The translations under genes were made by a program, and so were the position numbers. From Curtobacterium sp. MCLR17_032 (GTDB lineage Bacteria; Actinomycetota; Actinomycetes; Actinomycetales; Microbacteriaceae), in NCBI RefSeq assembly GCF_003234795.2, contig NZ_CP126268.1, positions 1,984,001 to 2,048,000 on the forward strand: a DNA stretch of 64,000 nucleotides, written 5' to 3'. The notes under the pieces are model-generated. The model was not told where the DNA came from. It ran no database searches and saw only the letters and a program-made list of their open reading frames with translations. Shown here piece after piece: positions 27,616 through 37,053 of the stretch (positions are counted from its first letter, which is position 1; every line of letters starts with the position of its first letter).

Positions 27616-28826
27616 GACTGGACCGCCGTCTCGTCGAGGATGCCGAAGTACCGGCTGGCCGAGGCCACGTCCTTGTCGCCACGACCGGACAGGTTCACGA
27701 GGATGACGCCCTCGGGCCCGAGTTCCTTGCCGAGCTTGATCGCGCCGGCGAGGGCGTGCGAGGACTCGATCGCCGGGATGATGCCCTCGGTCCGGCTCAT
27801 CAGCCGGAAGGCCTCCATCGCCTCGGTGTCCGTGATCGGCTCGTACTTCGCCCGCCCGATCGACGCCAGGTACGCGTGCTCCGGACCGACGCTCGGGTAG
27901 TCGAGCCCGGCGGAGATGCTGTGGCTCTCGATGGTCTGGCCGTCCTCGTCCTGCATCAGGTAGGACTTGGCACCCTGCAGCACGCCTTCACGGCCGAGCG
28001 TGATGCTGGCCGCGTGCCGACCGGTCTCGACGCCGTCACCGCCCGCTTCGAAGCCGTGCAGACGGACCGACTCGTCGTCGAGGAACGCCTCGAAGATGCC
28101 CATCGCGTTCGACCCGCCACCGACGCACGCGGCGACGGCGTCCGGCAGGCGTCCGACGCGGTCGAGCACCTGCTGCCGGGCTTCTTCGCCGATCACCTTG
28201 TGGAACTGGCGGACCATCTCCGGGAAGGGGTGCGGACCGGCGACGGTGCCCAGCAGGTAGTGGGTGGACTCGACGTTCGCCACCCAGTCGCGGAGGGCGT
28301 CGTTGATGGCGTCCTTCAGGGTGCGGGAACCGGTCTCGACCGGGATGACCTCGGCGCCGAGCAGACGCATCCGGGCGACGTTGAGTGCCTGGCGCTCGGT
28401 GTCGACGGCACCCATGTACACGACGCAGTCCATGCCGAACAGGGCAGCCGCGGTCGCGGTGGCGACACCGTGCTGGCCGGCTCCGGTCTCCGCGATCAAC
28501 CGGGTCTTGCCGAGGCGGCGGGCGACGAGCGCCTGCCCGAGCACGTTGTTGATCTTGTGCGAACCGGTGTGGTTCAGGTCCTCGCGCTTGAGGATGATCC
28601 GGGCACCACCGGCGTGCTTCGCGAACCGCGGCACCTCGGTGATGATCGAGGGGCGGCCGGTGTAGTCGCGCTGGAGGGTGTCCAGTTCCTCGCGGAAGGA
28701 CGGGTCCGCCCACGCGGTCCGGAACGCGGTCTCGAGCTCGTCGAGCGCCAGGACGAGCGACTCGGGGACGAACCGCCCGCCGAAGTCACCGAAGTAGGGG
28801 CCTTGCAGGTCACGGAGAGAGGTCAC
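27612..28826 (-). CDS. trpB: Tryptophan synthase beta chain
   Basis: TrpB joins indole to serine with pyridoxal phosphate. The 404-residue protein contains HTGSHKINN with PLP lysine K91, [10 protein letters not shown] and the phosphate loop GGGSNAMG. I chose the GTG at 28826 ([13 protein letters not shown]) because GGAG lies about 8 bases upstream and the family starts with this motif; the longer frame enters trpC sequence. The gap after trpC is 40 bases and the gene overlaps trpA. Confidence 0.97.
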   Translation of the reverse strand: MTSLRDLQGPYFGDFGGRFVPESLVLALDELETAFRTAWADPSFREELDTLQRDYTGRPSIITEVPRFAKHAGGARIILKREDLNHTGSHKINNVLGQALVARRLGKTRLIAETGAGQHGVATATAAALFGMDCVVYMGAVDTERQALNVARMRLLGAEVIPVETGSRTLKDAINDALRDWVANVESTHYLLGTVAGPHPFPEMVRQFHKVIGEEARQQVLDRVGRLPDAVAACVGGGSNAMGIFEAFLDDESVRLHGFEAGGDGVETGRHAASITLGREGVLQGAKSYLMQDEDGQTIESHSISAGLDYPSVGPEHAYLASIGRAKYEPITDTEAMEAFRLMSRTEGIIPAIESSHALAGAIKLGKELGPEGVILVNLSGRGDKDVASASRYFGILDETAVQS

Positions 28827-28866
28827 GGTGGTGCTCCAAGGGGTCCGGTCTGCACCGGACGGGTTG

Positions 28867-29700
28867 TCAGCCGTCGATGAACGACGCGAGCGTGGCGGCG
28901 GGGTCGGCGCCGGTGACCAGCGCTTCCCCGACGAGGACGACGTCGGCACCGGCGGACCGGTAGTGGGCGACGTCGGCAGGGGTCTTCACGGCGGACTCGG
29001 CCACGCGGACGACCCCGTCGGGGATGCGGTCGGCCAGGGACCCGAAGAGGTCACGGTCGAGCGAGAAGTCGGTGAGGTCGCGGGCGTTCACGCCGAGGAT
29101 GCGCGCACCGGCGTCGAGGCCACGGGAGACCTCGTCAGCGGAGTGCGCCTCGACCAGGACGCGCATGCCGAGCTCTTCGGCCAGGCCGTGGAGCTGCACG
29201 AGGGTCGGCTGGTCGAGTGCCGCGACGATCAGCAGCACGATGTCCGCCCCGGCCGCACGCGCTTCGACGACCTGGTAGGGGTCGGCGATGAAGTCCTTGC
29301 GGAGCACCGGCACCCCGACGCGCGCCTTGACGGCTTCGAGGTCGGCCAGGCTGCCGAGGAACTTGCGGCCCTCGGTCAGGACGCTGATCGCCGAGGCGCC
29401 GCCGCGCTCGTAGTCCGCGGCGAGGGCTGCCGGGTCGGCGATGGTGGCCATCGCGCCACGGGACGGGCTCGCCCGCTTGACCTCTGCGAGGATCTTCACC
29501 CGGTCGCCGGGTGCCAGGAACTCGAGCGCGTCGAGCGGCGAGGCCACCCGGTCGAGGTCGCGTTCGACGTCCGCGTACGGACGGTCGAGCCGACGAGCGG
29601 CCGCGTCTTCGAGCGCCCCGGCGACCAGGCTCTGCAGCAGGTTCGTACCGGGTACGGACGGGGTCGGCGCGGGCGTTCCGTTCGGGGTTGCAGCCGACAT
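28867..29700 (-). CDS. trpC: Indole-3-glycerol phosphate synthase
   Basis: TrpC closes the indole ring from CdRP. The 277-residue single-domain enzyme shows [13 protein letters not shown] with the catalytic lysine, [21 protein letters not shown] and ESAVKTPAD, all typical of IGPS. A Pro/Thr-rich N-terminal stretch of about 20 residues precedes the domain. It is not fused to TrpF, and no trpF, trpD or trpG occurs in the window. The start lies 4 bases after the upstream small-protein gene. Confidence 0.96.
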   Translation of the reverse strand: MSAATPNGTPAPTPSVPGTNLLQSLVAGALEDAAARRLDRPYADVERDLDRVASPLDALEFLAPGDRVKILAEVKRASPSRGAMATIADPAALAADYERGGASAISVLTEGRKFLGSLADLEAVKARVGVPVLRKDFIADPYQVVEARAAGADIVLLIVAALDQPTLVQLHGLAEELGMRVLVEAHSADEVSRGLDAGARILGVNARDLTDFSLDRDLFGSLADRIPDGVVRVAESAVKTPADVAHYRSAGADVVLVGEALVTGADPAATLASFIDG

Positions 29701-29704
29701 GCGC

Positions 29705-29944
29705 TCAGCCGCCGTGGTGCTTGGTGACGTACTTCGGTCCGTTGACGCCGTAGCCGGCCTTGCCCATCGCGAAGCCCACGATCAGGCCGATCACGACGAC
29801 GGCGGCAGACGCCCACACACCCCAGGCGAGGTCGAACCAGAAGCACAGCGTTCCGGCGGCGAAGCCGATCAGCATGATGACGACGGCCGTCCAGGCCGCC
29901 GGCGAGTGGCCTTCGCCGAGTTCTGCGGGCTCAGTGTTGCTCAC
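29705..29944 (-). CDS. Small membrane protein of the trp operon
   Basis: A 79-residue protein with two hydrophobic segments (about 20-38 and 42-60) and a conserved-looking C-terminal GYGVNGPKYVTKHHGG. I chose the GTG at 29944 (VSNTEPAELGEGHSP). The gene overlaps the preceding membrane-protein gene by 14 bases and ends 4 bases before trpC, so it is translated with the Trp enzymes. Similar short HGG-ending proteins accompany trpC in actinobacteria, but no function is known to me. Confidence 0.7.
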   Translation of the reverse strand: MSNTEPAELGEGHSPAAWTAVVIMLIGFAAGTLCFWFDLAWGVWASAAVVVIGLIVGFAMGKAGYGVNGPKYVTKHHGG

Positions 29945-30674
29945 GGTGCTCCTCGTTGTCGCTGGCGCCACCGGTCGGGCGGCGCTCCGTCGATCCTACC
30001 GTGTCCAGGGTGTCGGGCTGCCCGGCGGCGGCGTCCCCCGCGGTCGGGTCGACACCGGCGCTGAGGTCGTCCCAGTCGACCACCGCATCGCGGACGACGG
30101 GTCGTCGGACGGCGTCCGCGCCGGACGCCGGACCCCCGGCGACACCGGCGGCGGTGGCGGCCCCGGGCGTGGCGGCGTCGCCGTACTTCCGGCTCGGACC
30201 GGGCCAGGACCGCTGCAGGAACAGCACCGCGACACCGAGGAGCGCGGCGAGGACCCCGCCGATGATCCCGACGACCGGCCAGAGGCTGACGTCGACGCCG
30301 GTGACGACCCGTCGGACCGCGCCGAGGTCACTGACGCCGGCCACCGAGCCGATGGCGCTCCGTGCGGCGGCGACCGGGTCGGACAGGGCGGTCACACCCG
30401 AGACGACGACGGCCACCCCGAGCAGGACCTGCACGACCGCGAGCACGACCCGGACCACGCGCCCGGCGATGGTCATGGCGAGGAACAGCGCGAGGCTGGC
30501 GATCGCGACGGCCGTGTACTGCGGCACGACGGTGGCGCCGTCCGCGTCGACGGTCTTGACGACGGCCGCGGTGTGGTCGAGGTGCACGGTGAACCAGGTC
30601 TGTGTCCACGAGAGCATCACGAGTCCGGCGACCAGCAGCCCGATGACGACGACGAGTGGGCGGGAACGCTTCAC
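29931..30674 (-). CDS. Trp biosynthesis-associated membrane protein
   Basis: A 247-residue protein with four hydrophobic segments in the first 160 residues (one after VKRSRPL, then near 58-80, 85-110 and 135-155) and a disordered, Ala/Asp-rich C-terminal third. It matches the TIGR02234-type membrane protein found between trpE and trpC in actinobacteria, whose role is unknown. I chose the GTG at 30674, which overlaps the trpE stop (GTGA). Possible roles are transport of a Trp intermediate or enzyme tethering (inference). Confidence 0.78.
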   Translation of the reverse strand: MKRSRPLVVVIGLLVAGLVMLSWTQTWFTVHLDHTAAVVKTVDADGATVVPQYTAVAIASLALFLAMTIAGRVVRVVLAVVQVLLGVAVVVSGVTALSDPVAAARSAIGSVAGVSDLGAVRRVVTGVDVSLWPVVGIIGGVLAALLGVAVLFLQRSWPGPSRKYGDAATPGAATAAGVAGGPASGADAVRRPVVRDAVVDWDDLSAGVDPTAGDAAAGQPDTLDTVGSTERRPTGGASDNEEHREQH

Positions 30675-32203
30675 GGGGTGACCACGGTCATCCGGTTGGC
30701 GGTCGCCACGGCACGCAACGGAGCGGCGGCCTTGTTGACGGACTCGACGTGTTCGCTCGTCGGGTCCGAGTCCGCGACCAGTCCGGCGCCGGCCTGCACG
30801 CGGGCGACCCCGTCCTGGATGAGGGCGGTGCGGATCGCGATCGCGACGTCGGCGTCCCCGGCGAAGTCGAAGTAGCCGACCACGCCCGCGTACGCCCCGC
30901 GCTTGGCGGGCTCGAGTTCGTCGATGATCTGCAGCGCACGCGGCTTCGGCGCTCCGGAGAGTGTGCCGGCCGGGAAGGTCGCGCGGAACACGTCGATGGC
31001 CGACATCCCCGGGCGGATCGCTCCCTCGACGCTGGACACCAGGTGCATGATGTGGCTGAACCGCTCGACCGTCATGAACTCGGTCACGGCGACGGTGCCC
31101 GGCTCGCACACCTTCTGCAGGTCGTTGCGGGCCAGGTCGACGAGCATCAGGTGCTCGGCGCGTTCCTTCGGGTCCGCCAGCAGCTCGTCACCGAGTCGGA
31201 CGTCCTCTTCCGTGGTGGCGCCGCGCGGCCGGGAGCCGGCGATCGGGTGCGTCATCGCCCGACCGTCCTGCACCTTCACCAGGGCCTCCGGCGAGGCGCC
31301 GACGATCCAGAACGGCTGGCCGTCGCGTCCCTCGAGGGACAGGAAGTACATGTAGGGGCTCGGGTTCAGCGTGCGGAGGACCCGGTAGACGTCCAGCGGG
31401 TCGGCCGTCACGTCGTGGTCGAACCGCTGCGAGATGACGACCTGGAACACGTCGCCGTCGCGGATGAACTGCTTCGACCGCTCGATCGACGCCGCGTACT
31501 CCTCCGGGGTGGACCGGGAGCGGGCGGTCGGCTCGACGATGTCGAACGCCTCGGCGACGGTCGCGATGCTCGGCTGCACCAGGTCGGCCTGCATGCGGTC
31601 GAGTCGGGCCTGCGCGTCCGACCACAGGGTGTCGGCGTCGTCGGTGCCGTCGTTCAGGGCCGTCGCGACCAGGAGCACGAGGCCGGTGCGGTGGTCGAGG
31701 GCGGCGAGCTCGGACACGAAGGAGAGCGCCTGCCCGGGCACGTCGAAGTCGGCCGGAGGTGCGTCCGGCAGGTGTTCGAGCTGCCGCACGGCCTCCCACC
31801 CGATGAAGCCGACGGTGCCGCCGACGAGTGGCGGCAGACCGGGCACGCGGGGCGTCGCCCAGCGCTCGTGGAGTCGTGCCAGGACCTCGAGCGGTTGCCC
31901 GTCGAGGGACCCGACGGCGCGCTCCGCGGACATCCCGGTGTCGATCCAGGCGGCACGGTCGCCGTCCTGGGTGAGGACACCGAAGCTGCGGACGCCGACG
32001 AAGGACCAGCGCGACCAGAGGCCACCCTGCCCGGCGGACTCGAGGAGGAACGAGCCGGCGCGACCGTCGGCGAGCTTCCGGTAGACGCCGACCGGGGTCT
32101 CGCTGTCGGCGAAGAGCGCGCGGACGACGGGGACCACGCGGTGGCCCTCGCGGACGAGCCCGTCGAAGTCGTCGCGGAGCGTGGTGCGGGGCGAGTCGCT
32201 CAT
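30671..32203 (-). CDS. trpE: Anthranilate synthase component I
   Basis: TrpE makes anthranilate from chorismate using ammonia from TrpG. The 510-residue protein carries the tryptophan feedback motif LLES (53-56) and the chorismate-binding core [33 protein letters not shown] and [15 protein letters not shown] chose the ATG at 32203, which overlaps the hisI stop (ATGA). No trpG or trpD is adjacent, so the amidotransferase must be encoded elsewhere. It heads the trp segment of the operon. Confidence 0.97.
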   Translation of the reverse strand: MSDSPRTTLRDDFDGLVREGHRVVPVVRALFADSETPVGVYRKLADGRAGSFLLESAGQGGLWSRWSFVGVRSFGVLTQDGDRAAWIDTGMSAERAVGSLDGQPLEVLARLHERWATPRVPGLPPLVGGTVGFIGWEAVRQLEHLPDAPPADFDVPGQALSFVSELAALDHRTGLVLLVATALNDGTDDADTLWSDAQARLDRMQADLVQPSIATVAEAFDIVEPTARSRSTPEEYAASIERSKQFIRDGDVFQVVISQRFDHDVTADPLDVYRVLRTLNPSPYMYFLSLEGRDGQPFWIVGASPEALVKVQDGRAMTHPIAGSRPRGATTEEDVRLGDELLADPKERAEHLMLVDLARNDLQKVCEPGTVAVTEFMTVERFSHIMHLVSSVEGAIRPGMSAIDVFRATFPAGTLSGAPKPRALQIIDELEPAKRGAYAGVVGYFDFAGDADVAIAIRTALIQDGVARVQAGAGLVADSDPTSEHVESVNKAAAPLRAVATANRMTVVTP

Positions 32204-32622
32204 CCTGCGACACCGCCCGTTGCCGCGCCGGGAGCGGAGGTCCCCACCGTGTCGGGCGCCGACGCCGTCACCGGGTCGAGCGGGTCCACGTCGAAGCACC
32301 GGTGGGCCCCGGTGTGACACGCCGCACCGACCTGGTGCACCGTGACGAGCAGCGTGTCGTCGTCGCAGTCCAGCGCGGCGGCGCGGACGTACTGGGCGTG
32401 GCCGGACGTGTCGCCCTTGCGCCAGTACTCGCTCCGGGACCGCGACCAGAAGGTCACCCGGCCCTCGGTCAGGGTGCGGCGGAGGGCTTCCCGGTCCATG
32501 TACCCGAGCATGAGGACGTCCTTCGACGATTCCTCCTGCACGATGGCGGGGAGCAGTCCGTCCGCACCGAAGCGCGCGCGGTCGAGGACCGCTTCGGTGC
32601 TGGTGCTGGTGCTGTCGGTCAT
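32200..32622 (-). CDS. hisI: Phosphoribosyl-AMP cyclohydrolase
   Basis: HisI opens the adenine ring of PR-AMP in histidine synthesis. The 140-residue protein has [18 protein letters not shown], the metal-ligand aspartates in LDCDDDT and zinc-ligand cysteines in [10 protein letters not shown]. HisE is a separate gene here. The last 20 residues are an Ala/Gly/Thr-rich tail. It follows the hisF terminator hairpin and overlaps trpE, so histidine and tryptophan genes are probably co-transcribed from here. Confidence 0.96.
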   Translation of the reverse strand: MTDSTSTSTEAVLDRARFGADGLLPAIVQEESSKDVLMLGYMDREALRRTLTEGRVTFWSRSRSEYWRKGDTSGHAQYVRAAALDCDDDTLLVTVHQVGAACHTGAHRCFDVDPLDPVTASAPDTVGTSAPGAATGGVAG

Positions 32623-32670
32623 GAGGGCACCAGCCTACGGCCCCGCCCGGCGCGCTTGCTGCGGACGGGC

Positions 32671-32711
32671 ACGCCGGACGGGAGGCCCGACCCGGCTGGT
32701 CGGGACGGCGT
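32671..32711 (-). terminator. Hairpin after hisF
   Basis: A two-part stem: outer ACGCCG/CGGCGT and inner CCCGACC/GGTCGGG, with GACGGGAGGC between them. It touches the hisF stop codon and lies 49 bases before hisI, so it may end or attenuate the rpe-his transcript. Confidence 0.5.
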
Positions 32712-33505
32712 CAGCGGACGACGTGGCCGGTGGCGCGCAGCGCGTCCTTGACGTCGCCCACGGTCATCTCGCCGCGGTGGAAGACGCTCGCGGCGAGGAC
32801 CGCGTCCGCACCGGCGTCGACGGCGGGGGCGAAGTGGTCGACGTGACCCGCGCCTCCCGAGGCGATGACCGGCACCGAGGACACCGCACGGACCGCGGCG
32901 ACGAGCTCGAGGTCGAAGCCGTTCTTCGTGCCGTCGGCGTCGATCGAGTTGACGAGGAGCTCCCCCGCACCGCGCTCGACGGCGTCGTGCGCCCAGGCGA
33001 TGGCGTCGATGTCGGTCTCGGTGCGGCCGCCGTGCGTCGTGACCACGAAGCCGGACGGCATCCGGTCGGAGCGCTTGACGTCGAGCGACAGGACGACGGC
33101 CTGTGCGCCGAACCGGTCGGCGATCTCGGAGACCAGCTCGGGGCGGGCGATCGCGGCGCTGTTGACGCCGATCTTGTCCGCGCCGCACTGCTGCAGCCGG
33201 GCGACGTCGTCGACGCTGCGGACCCCGCCGCCGACCGTGAGCGGGATGAAGACCTGCTCGGCGGTGCGGGTGACGGTGTCCCACATCGTGGCGCGGTTCT
33301 CGACCGTGGCGCCGACGTCGAGGAACGTCAGCTCGTCGGCGCCCTGCTCGTAGTAGCGCGCGGCGAGCTCGACCGGGTCTCCGGCGTCCTGCAGGTCGAG
33401 GAAGTTGACGCCCTTGACGACACGACCGCCCGAGACGTCGAGGCACGGGATGACGCGGACCGAGACGCCGCCCAGGGCGGTGGCGCCAGCGGGTGCGGCG
33501 GTCAC
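32711..33505 (-). CDS. hisF: Imidazole glycerol phosphate synthase subunit HisF
   Basis: HisF is the cyclase subunit that forms IGP and AICAR from PRFAR with ammonia from HisH. The 264-residue TIM barrel shows [15 protein letters not shown] (catalytic aspartate) and [20 protein letters not shown] and [11 protein letters not shown]. The GTG start overlaps the hisG stop. hisH and hisA are not in this window. An Ala-rich leader of about 14 residues precedes the barrel, so an internal start is possible. Confidence 0.96.
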   Translation of the reverse strand: MTAAPAGATALGGVSVRVIPCLDVSGGRVVKGVNFLDLQDAGDPVELAARYYEQGADELTFLDVGATVENRATMWDTVTRTAEQVFIPLTVGGGVRSVDDVARLQQCGADKIGVNSAAIARPELVSEIADRFGAQAVVLSLDVKRSDRMPSGFVVTTHGGRTETDIDAIAWAHDAVERGAGELLVNSIDADGTKNGFDLELVAAVRAVSSVPVIASGGAGHVDHFAPAVDAGADAVLAASVFHRGEMTVGDVKDALRATGHVVR

Positions 33506-34341
33506 AGGCGTGCGGCGTGGATCGGGCTGACCAGGATCGCCCGGGCGCCGAGGTCGTAGAGCGCGTCCATGATGAGGTTGGCGTCGTCGCGCGGGATCAT
33601 CACGCGGACGGCCGACCAGTCGCGGTCGTGCAGCGGCGAGACCGTCGGGGACTCGATGCCCGAGGCGATCGCGGTCGCCTGCTCGAGCAGGGCGGACGGG
33701 ATGTCGTAGTCGAGCATGACGTAGCCGCGGGCGACCAGGACGCCCTGCAGCCGGCGGCGGAGCACGTCGATGCCGGCGATCGTCTCGTCGGTGGTGATGA
33801 GCACCGCGGTGGATTCGAGGATGACCGGGCCGAAGATCTCGAGCCCGGCGGCGCGGAGCGTGCTGCCGGTGGAGACGACGTCGGCGACGGCGTCGGCGAC
33901 CCCGAGCCGGACGGCGCTCTCGACCGCGCCGTCGAGCTTGACCAGGGTGGCGGTGACGCCGTGCTGGGCGAGGAACTCCCCGACCAGGCCGGGGTAGCTC
34001 GTCGCGACGCGGACGCCCTCGAGGTCCTGCAGCGTGCTGTACCGACCCGGCGCGCCGGCGAACCGGAAGGTGGAGTCCGCGAAGCCGAGCGCGTCGACCT
34101 CGTGCGCGGTGGAGCCGGAGTCGAGCAGCAGGTCTCGGCCGGTGATGCCGACGTCGAGTGCGCCGGAGCCGACGTAGGTGGCGATGTCGCGCGGGCGGAG
34201 GAAGAAGAACTCCACCCCGTTGCGCTCGTCGATGAGGTGCAGCGCCTTCGGGTCACGGCGACCGGCGTACCCGGCCTCCCGCAGCATCTCGGAGGCGGTC
34301 TCGGACAGTGAGCCCTTGTTGGGCACGGCGATGCGGAGCAT
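33502..34341 (-). CDS. hisG: ATP phosphoribosyltransferase (long form)
   Basis: HisG commits PRPP and ATP to histidine synthesis and is feedback-inhibited by histidine. At 279 residues it is the long form with a C-terminal regulatory domain (about 205-279), so no HisZ is needed. Features include [13 protein letters not shown] at the N-terminus, the [13 protein letters not shown] segment, and [14 protein letters not shown] in the PRPP-binding region. It overlaps hisF and lies 62 bases after hisE. Confidence 0.96.
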   Translation of the reverse strand: MLRIAVPNKGSLSETASEMLREAGYAGRRDPKALHLIDERNGVEFFFLRPRDIATYVGSGALDVGITGRDLLLDSGSTAHEVDALGFADSTFRFAGAPGRYSTLQDLEGVRVATSYPGLVGEFLAQHGVTATLVKLDGAVESAVRLGVADAVADVVSTGSTLRAAGLEIFGPVILESTAVLITTDETIAGIDVLRRRLQGVLVARGYVMLDYDIPSALLEQATAIASGIESPTVSPLHDRDWSAVRVMIPRDDANLIMDALYDLGARAILVSPIHAARL

Positions 34342-34403
34342 CAGGTCTGCTTCCTGGAGGTGATGTCGGTGACGGGTCTGCGGTGCGCGGGGTGACGCGC
34401 TCC

Positions 34404-34667
34404 CTACAGATGTCGCCAGACGTCCGCCGGGGTCAGGCCCTTCGCGATCATGAGGACCTGCAGGTGGTACACGAGCTGCGAGATCTCCTCCGAGGTGCGC
34501 TCGTCGCCCTCGTACTCGGCCGCCATCCAGACCTCGGCGGCTTCCTCCACGATCTTCTTGCCGATCTGGTGCACGCCGGCATCCAGTTCGGCGACGGTGC
34601 CGGAGCCCTCCGGGCGCGTGCGCGCCTTCTCGGTCAGCTCCGCGAACAGGTCGTCGAACGTCTTCAC
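34404..34667 (-). CDS. hisE: Phosphoribosyl-ATP pyrophosphatase
   Basis: HisE converts PR-ATP to PR-AMP, the second step of histidine synthesis. The 87-residue all-helical protein has [16 protein letters not shown] with the metal-binding glutamates and [15 protein letters not shown], as in the MazG-like family. It sits 9 bases after rpe and upstream of hisG. Confidence 0.95.
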   Translation of the reverse strand: MKTFDDLFAELTEKARTRPEGSGTVAELDAGVHQIGKKIVEEAAEVWMAAEYEGDERTSEEISQLVYHLQVLMIAKGLTPADVWRHL

Positions 34668-34676
34668 GTCCTCAGG

Positions 34677-35342
34677 CTACCGGTCCGCGAGGGCGCGCTG
34701 CGCCGCCGCTCGGAGATCGGTGATGCGTGCAGCCGGTTCGCCGCCGTAGACCGCGGAGCCGGCGACCAGGGTGTCGGCGCCGCTCCGGACCGCCTCGGGC
34801 ACGGTGTCGACCGCGATGCCGCCGTCGACCTCGAGCCAGACGTCCAGGCCCGACGCGTCGACCGCGGCCCGGGCGTCGGCGAGCTTCGGCATCACCGAGG
34901 TCATGAACGCCTGACCGCCGAACCCGGGCTCGACGGTCATGAGCAGGATCATGTCGTAGGCGTCGAGGTGGTGCAGCACCTGGGTGACCGGGGTGCCGGG
35001 CTTCACGGCGACGGCGGCCCGGGCCCCGTTCGACCGGATCGCCGCGGCGGTCGCCACCGGGTCGGTCGCCGCCTCGAAGTGGAAGGTGACGCTCGACGCC
35101 CCGGTCTCGGCGTACTTCGGTGCCTCGGTGTCCGCGTCGGTGATCATCAGGTGCACGTCGAGCGGCACCGGCGACACCTGCTGCAGGCGCTGGACGATCG
35201 GCAGGCCGAGCGTCAGGTTCGGCACGAAGTGGTTGTCCATCACGTCGACGTGCACCATGTCGGCGGTCTCGATGCGCTGCAGTTCGCGCTCGAGGTTCGC
35301 GAAGTCGGCGGACAGGATGCTCGGCGAGATGCGGATCGTCAC
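34677..35342 (-). CDS. rpe: Ribulose-phosphate 3-epimerase
   Basis: Rpe interconverts ribulose 5-phosphate and xylulose 5-phosphate and so feeds PRPP synthesis. The 221-residue TIM barrel shows ISPSILSADF, HVDVMDNHFVPNLTLG, VHLMI and MTVEPGFGGQAFM, the conserved metal and phosphate motifs. It starts 58 bases after rsmB and is followed by hisE, the same order as in other actinobacterial fmt-rsmB-rpe clusters. Confidence 0.96.
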   Translation of the reverse strand: MTIRISPSILSADFANLERELQRIETADMVHVDVMDNHFVPNLTLGLPIVQRLQQVSPVPLDVHLMITDADTEAPKYAETGASSVTFHFEAATDPVATAAAIRSNGARAAVAVKPGTPVTQVLHHLDAYDMILLMTVEPGFGGQAFMTSVMPKLADARAAVDASGLDVWLEVDGGIAVDTVPEAVRSGADTLVAGSAVYGGEPAARITDLRAAAQRALADR

Positions 35343-35400
35343 CCGACGAGCCTACCGGCCGGTCGTCCGGTGCTCCGGCGGTGGTCGGACGACCCGGCGG

Positions 35401-37053
35401 TCAGGCCGTCCGACGGAACAGCGCGATGAACATCGCATCGGTGCCGATCCGGTGCGGCCAGAGCTGCACCGTCCGGCCGTCCGCCACCTGCGGGTCGCGG
35501 GCCGCCACCGAGCGGACCACCGAGGCGGTGTCGAGCTGCTCGAGCAGGTCGCCGTGGCGGCGCATCAGGGCGTCGACCTGACCGCGCGTCTCGGCCAGGT
35601 GCGGCGAGCACGTCACGTACGCCAGCGTGCCGCCCGGGGCGAGCACCCGGACCGCCGCCTCGAGCAGTTCCTCCTGCAGGAGCGCGAGTTCGGCGACGTC
35701 CTCCGGTTGCTTGCGCCAGCGGGCCTCCGGACGCCGACGCAGCGCGCCGAGTCCGGTGCAGGGCGCGTCGAGCAGGATGCGGTCGTAGGTGACGCCCGCG
35801 CCGTCGTGGCCGTAGCGGCGGCCGTCGCCTTCGACCACGGTGACGGTGTCGCGGAAGTCGCGGAGGGCCTCCCGGACCAGTCCCACCCGGGCCGGGACGA
35901 GCTCGTTGGCGGTGAGGGTGGCACCGGCCTGCGCGGCCTCGGCGGCGAGGAGCGCGGCCTTGCCGCCGGGCCCGGCGCAGAGGTCGAGCCACCGCTCGCC
36001 GGCGCGGACCTCGGAGGAGCGGGACAGCGCGAGGGCGGCGAGCTGCGAGCCCTCGTCCTGCACGCGCAGGCGGCCGGCGGCGACGCCGGGCACACGCGCC
36101 GGGTCGCCGGTGACGCCGCGGACGCCGACGGGCGAGACCGGCAGGTCGGGCGCGGGTGAAGCGGGCTCCGCAGCGTTGACGTGGCCGTGGTCGTGGTCGG
36201 GCTGGTCGGCCGCGTCGGCGTCGTCGCCGGCCGGACCGACGGGAGGCTCGTCCCCCGCCACGTCGTCGTCCACCGTCGTGCGCGTGGTCGCCCGCTCGAC
36301 GTCCTCCGCCGTGGCGACACCGGGCAGCGCGGCGAGCTGGACGCGCGGTGCCTCGTTGTCGGCGGCGAGGAGCGCGACGAGTTCGTCACGGGACCGTTCC
36401 GCGGCCAGGGCGTCCCGGAGCGCGGAGACGACCCAGACCGGGTGCGACCAGCGCGTCGCGAGGAGGGCCTCCCCGCCGAGGCCGGCCGTCACGAGGGGGT
36501 CCCACTCCTCCGGGGTCTTGCCGGCGACCTTCCGCATCACGGCGTTCACGAAACCGGTGGCGCGGGCGACGCCGACCTCGCGGGCGAGCTCGACCGTGGC
36601 GGAGACCGCGGCGTGCGTCGGCGTCCGCATGCCGAGGAGCTGGTGCACGCCGAGGCGCATCACGTCGAGCACGTCGGCCTCGATGAGGTCCGCCCGGCGC
36701 CCGGACGCGACGGCGACGACCACGTCGTAGCGGCCGATCATCCGGATCGTGCCGTAGGTCAGCTCGGTTGCGAAGCCGGCGTCGCGGGCGCTGAGCCCGG
36801 CACGCCGGATGCGCGTCGGCAGGAGCAGGTTCGCGTAGGCGTCGTCGACCTGGACGGCGCGCAGGACGTCGAACGCCACGCGCCGGGCACTGACCTGACG
36901 GGGCTCTCGCGGCCGGCCCCCGGGTCGTCCGCCGGTCCGCCCGACGCCGGCGCCGCGCTGGCCGGCACCGCCACCGCGCTGGCCGCCGCCGTTCCCGCCG
37001 CGCTGGCCACCGCCGCTCCCGCCGCGCTGGCCGCGATCGTGTTCCGCGCTCAT
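35401..37053 (-). CDS. rsmB: 16S rRNA (cytosine-967-C5) methyltransferase
   Basis: RsmB methylates C967 of 16S rRNA with SAM. The 550-residue protein is long for the family (about 430-480). It has an RG/Gly-rich N-terminal tail (about 5-45), a NusB-like domain (about 50-185), an acidic insert (about 250-310) and the methyltransferase domain with DLCAGPGGK, LDAPCTGLGA near 428 and YVTCSPHLAETR near 479, where the two cysteines are catalytic. The ATG overlaps the fmt stop (ATGA). Confidence 0.94.
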   Translation of the reverse strand: MSAEHDRGQRGGSGGGQRGGNGGGQRGGGAGQRGAGVGRTGGRPGGRPREPRQVSARRVAFDVLRAVQVDDAYANLLLPTRIRRAGLSARDAGFATELTYGTIRMIGRYDVVVAVASGRRADLIEADVLDVMRLGVHQLLGMRTPTHAAVSATVELAREVGVARATGFVNAVMRKVAGKTPEEWDPLVTAGLGGEALLATRWSHPVWVVSALRDALAAERSRDELVALLAADNEAPRVQLAALPGVATAEDVERATTRTTVDDDVAGDEPPVGPAGDDADAADQPDHDHGHVNAAEPASPAPDLPVSPVGVRGVTGDPARVPGVAAGRLRVQDEGSQLAALALSRSSEVRAGERWLDLCAGPGGKAALLAAEAAQAGATLTANELVPARVGLVREALRDFRDTVTVVEGDGRRYGHDGAGVTYDRILLDAPCTGLGALRRRPEARWRKQPEDVAELALLQEELLEAAVRVLAPGGTLAYVTCSPHLAETRGQVDALMRRHGDLLEQLDTASVVRSVAARDPQVADGRTVQLWPHRIGTDAMFIALFRRTA

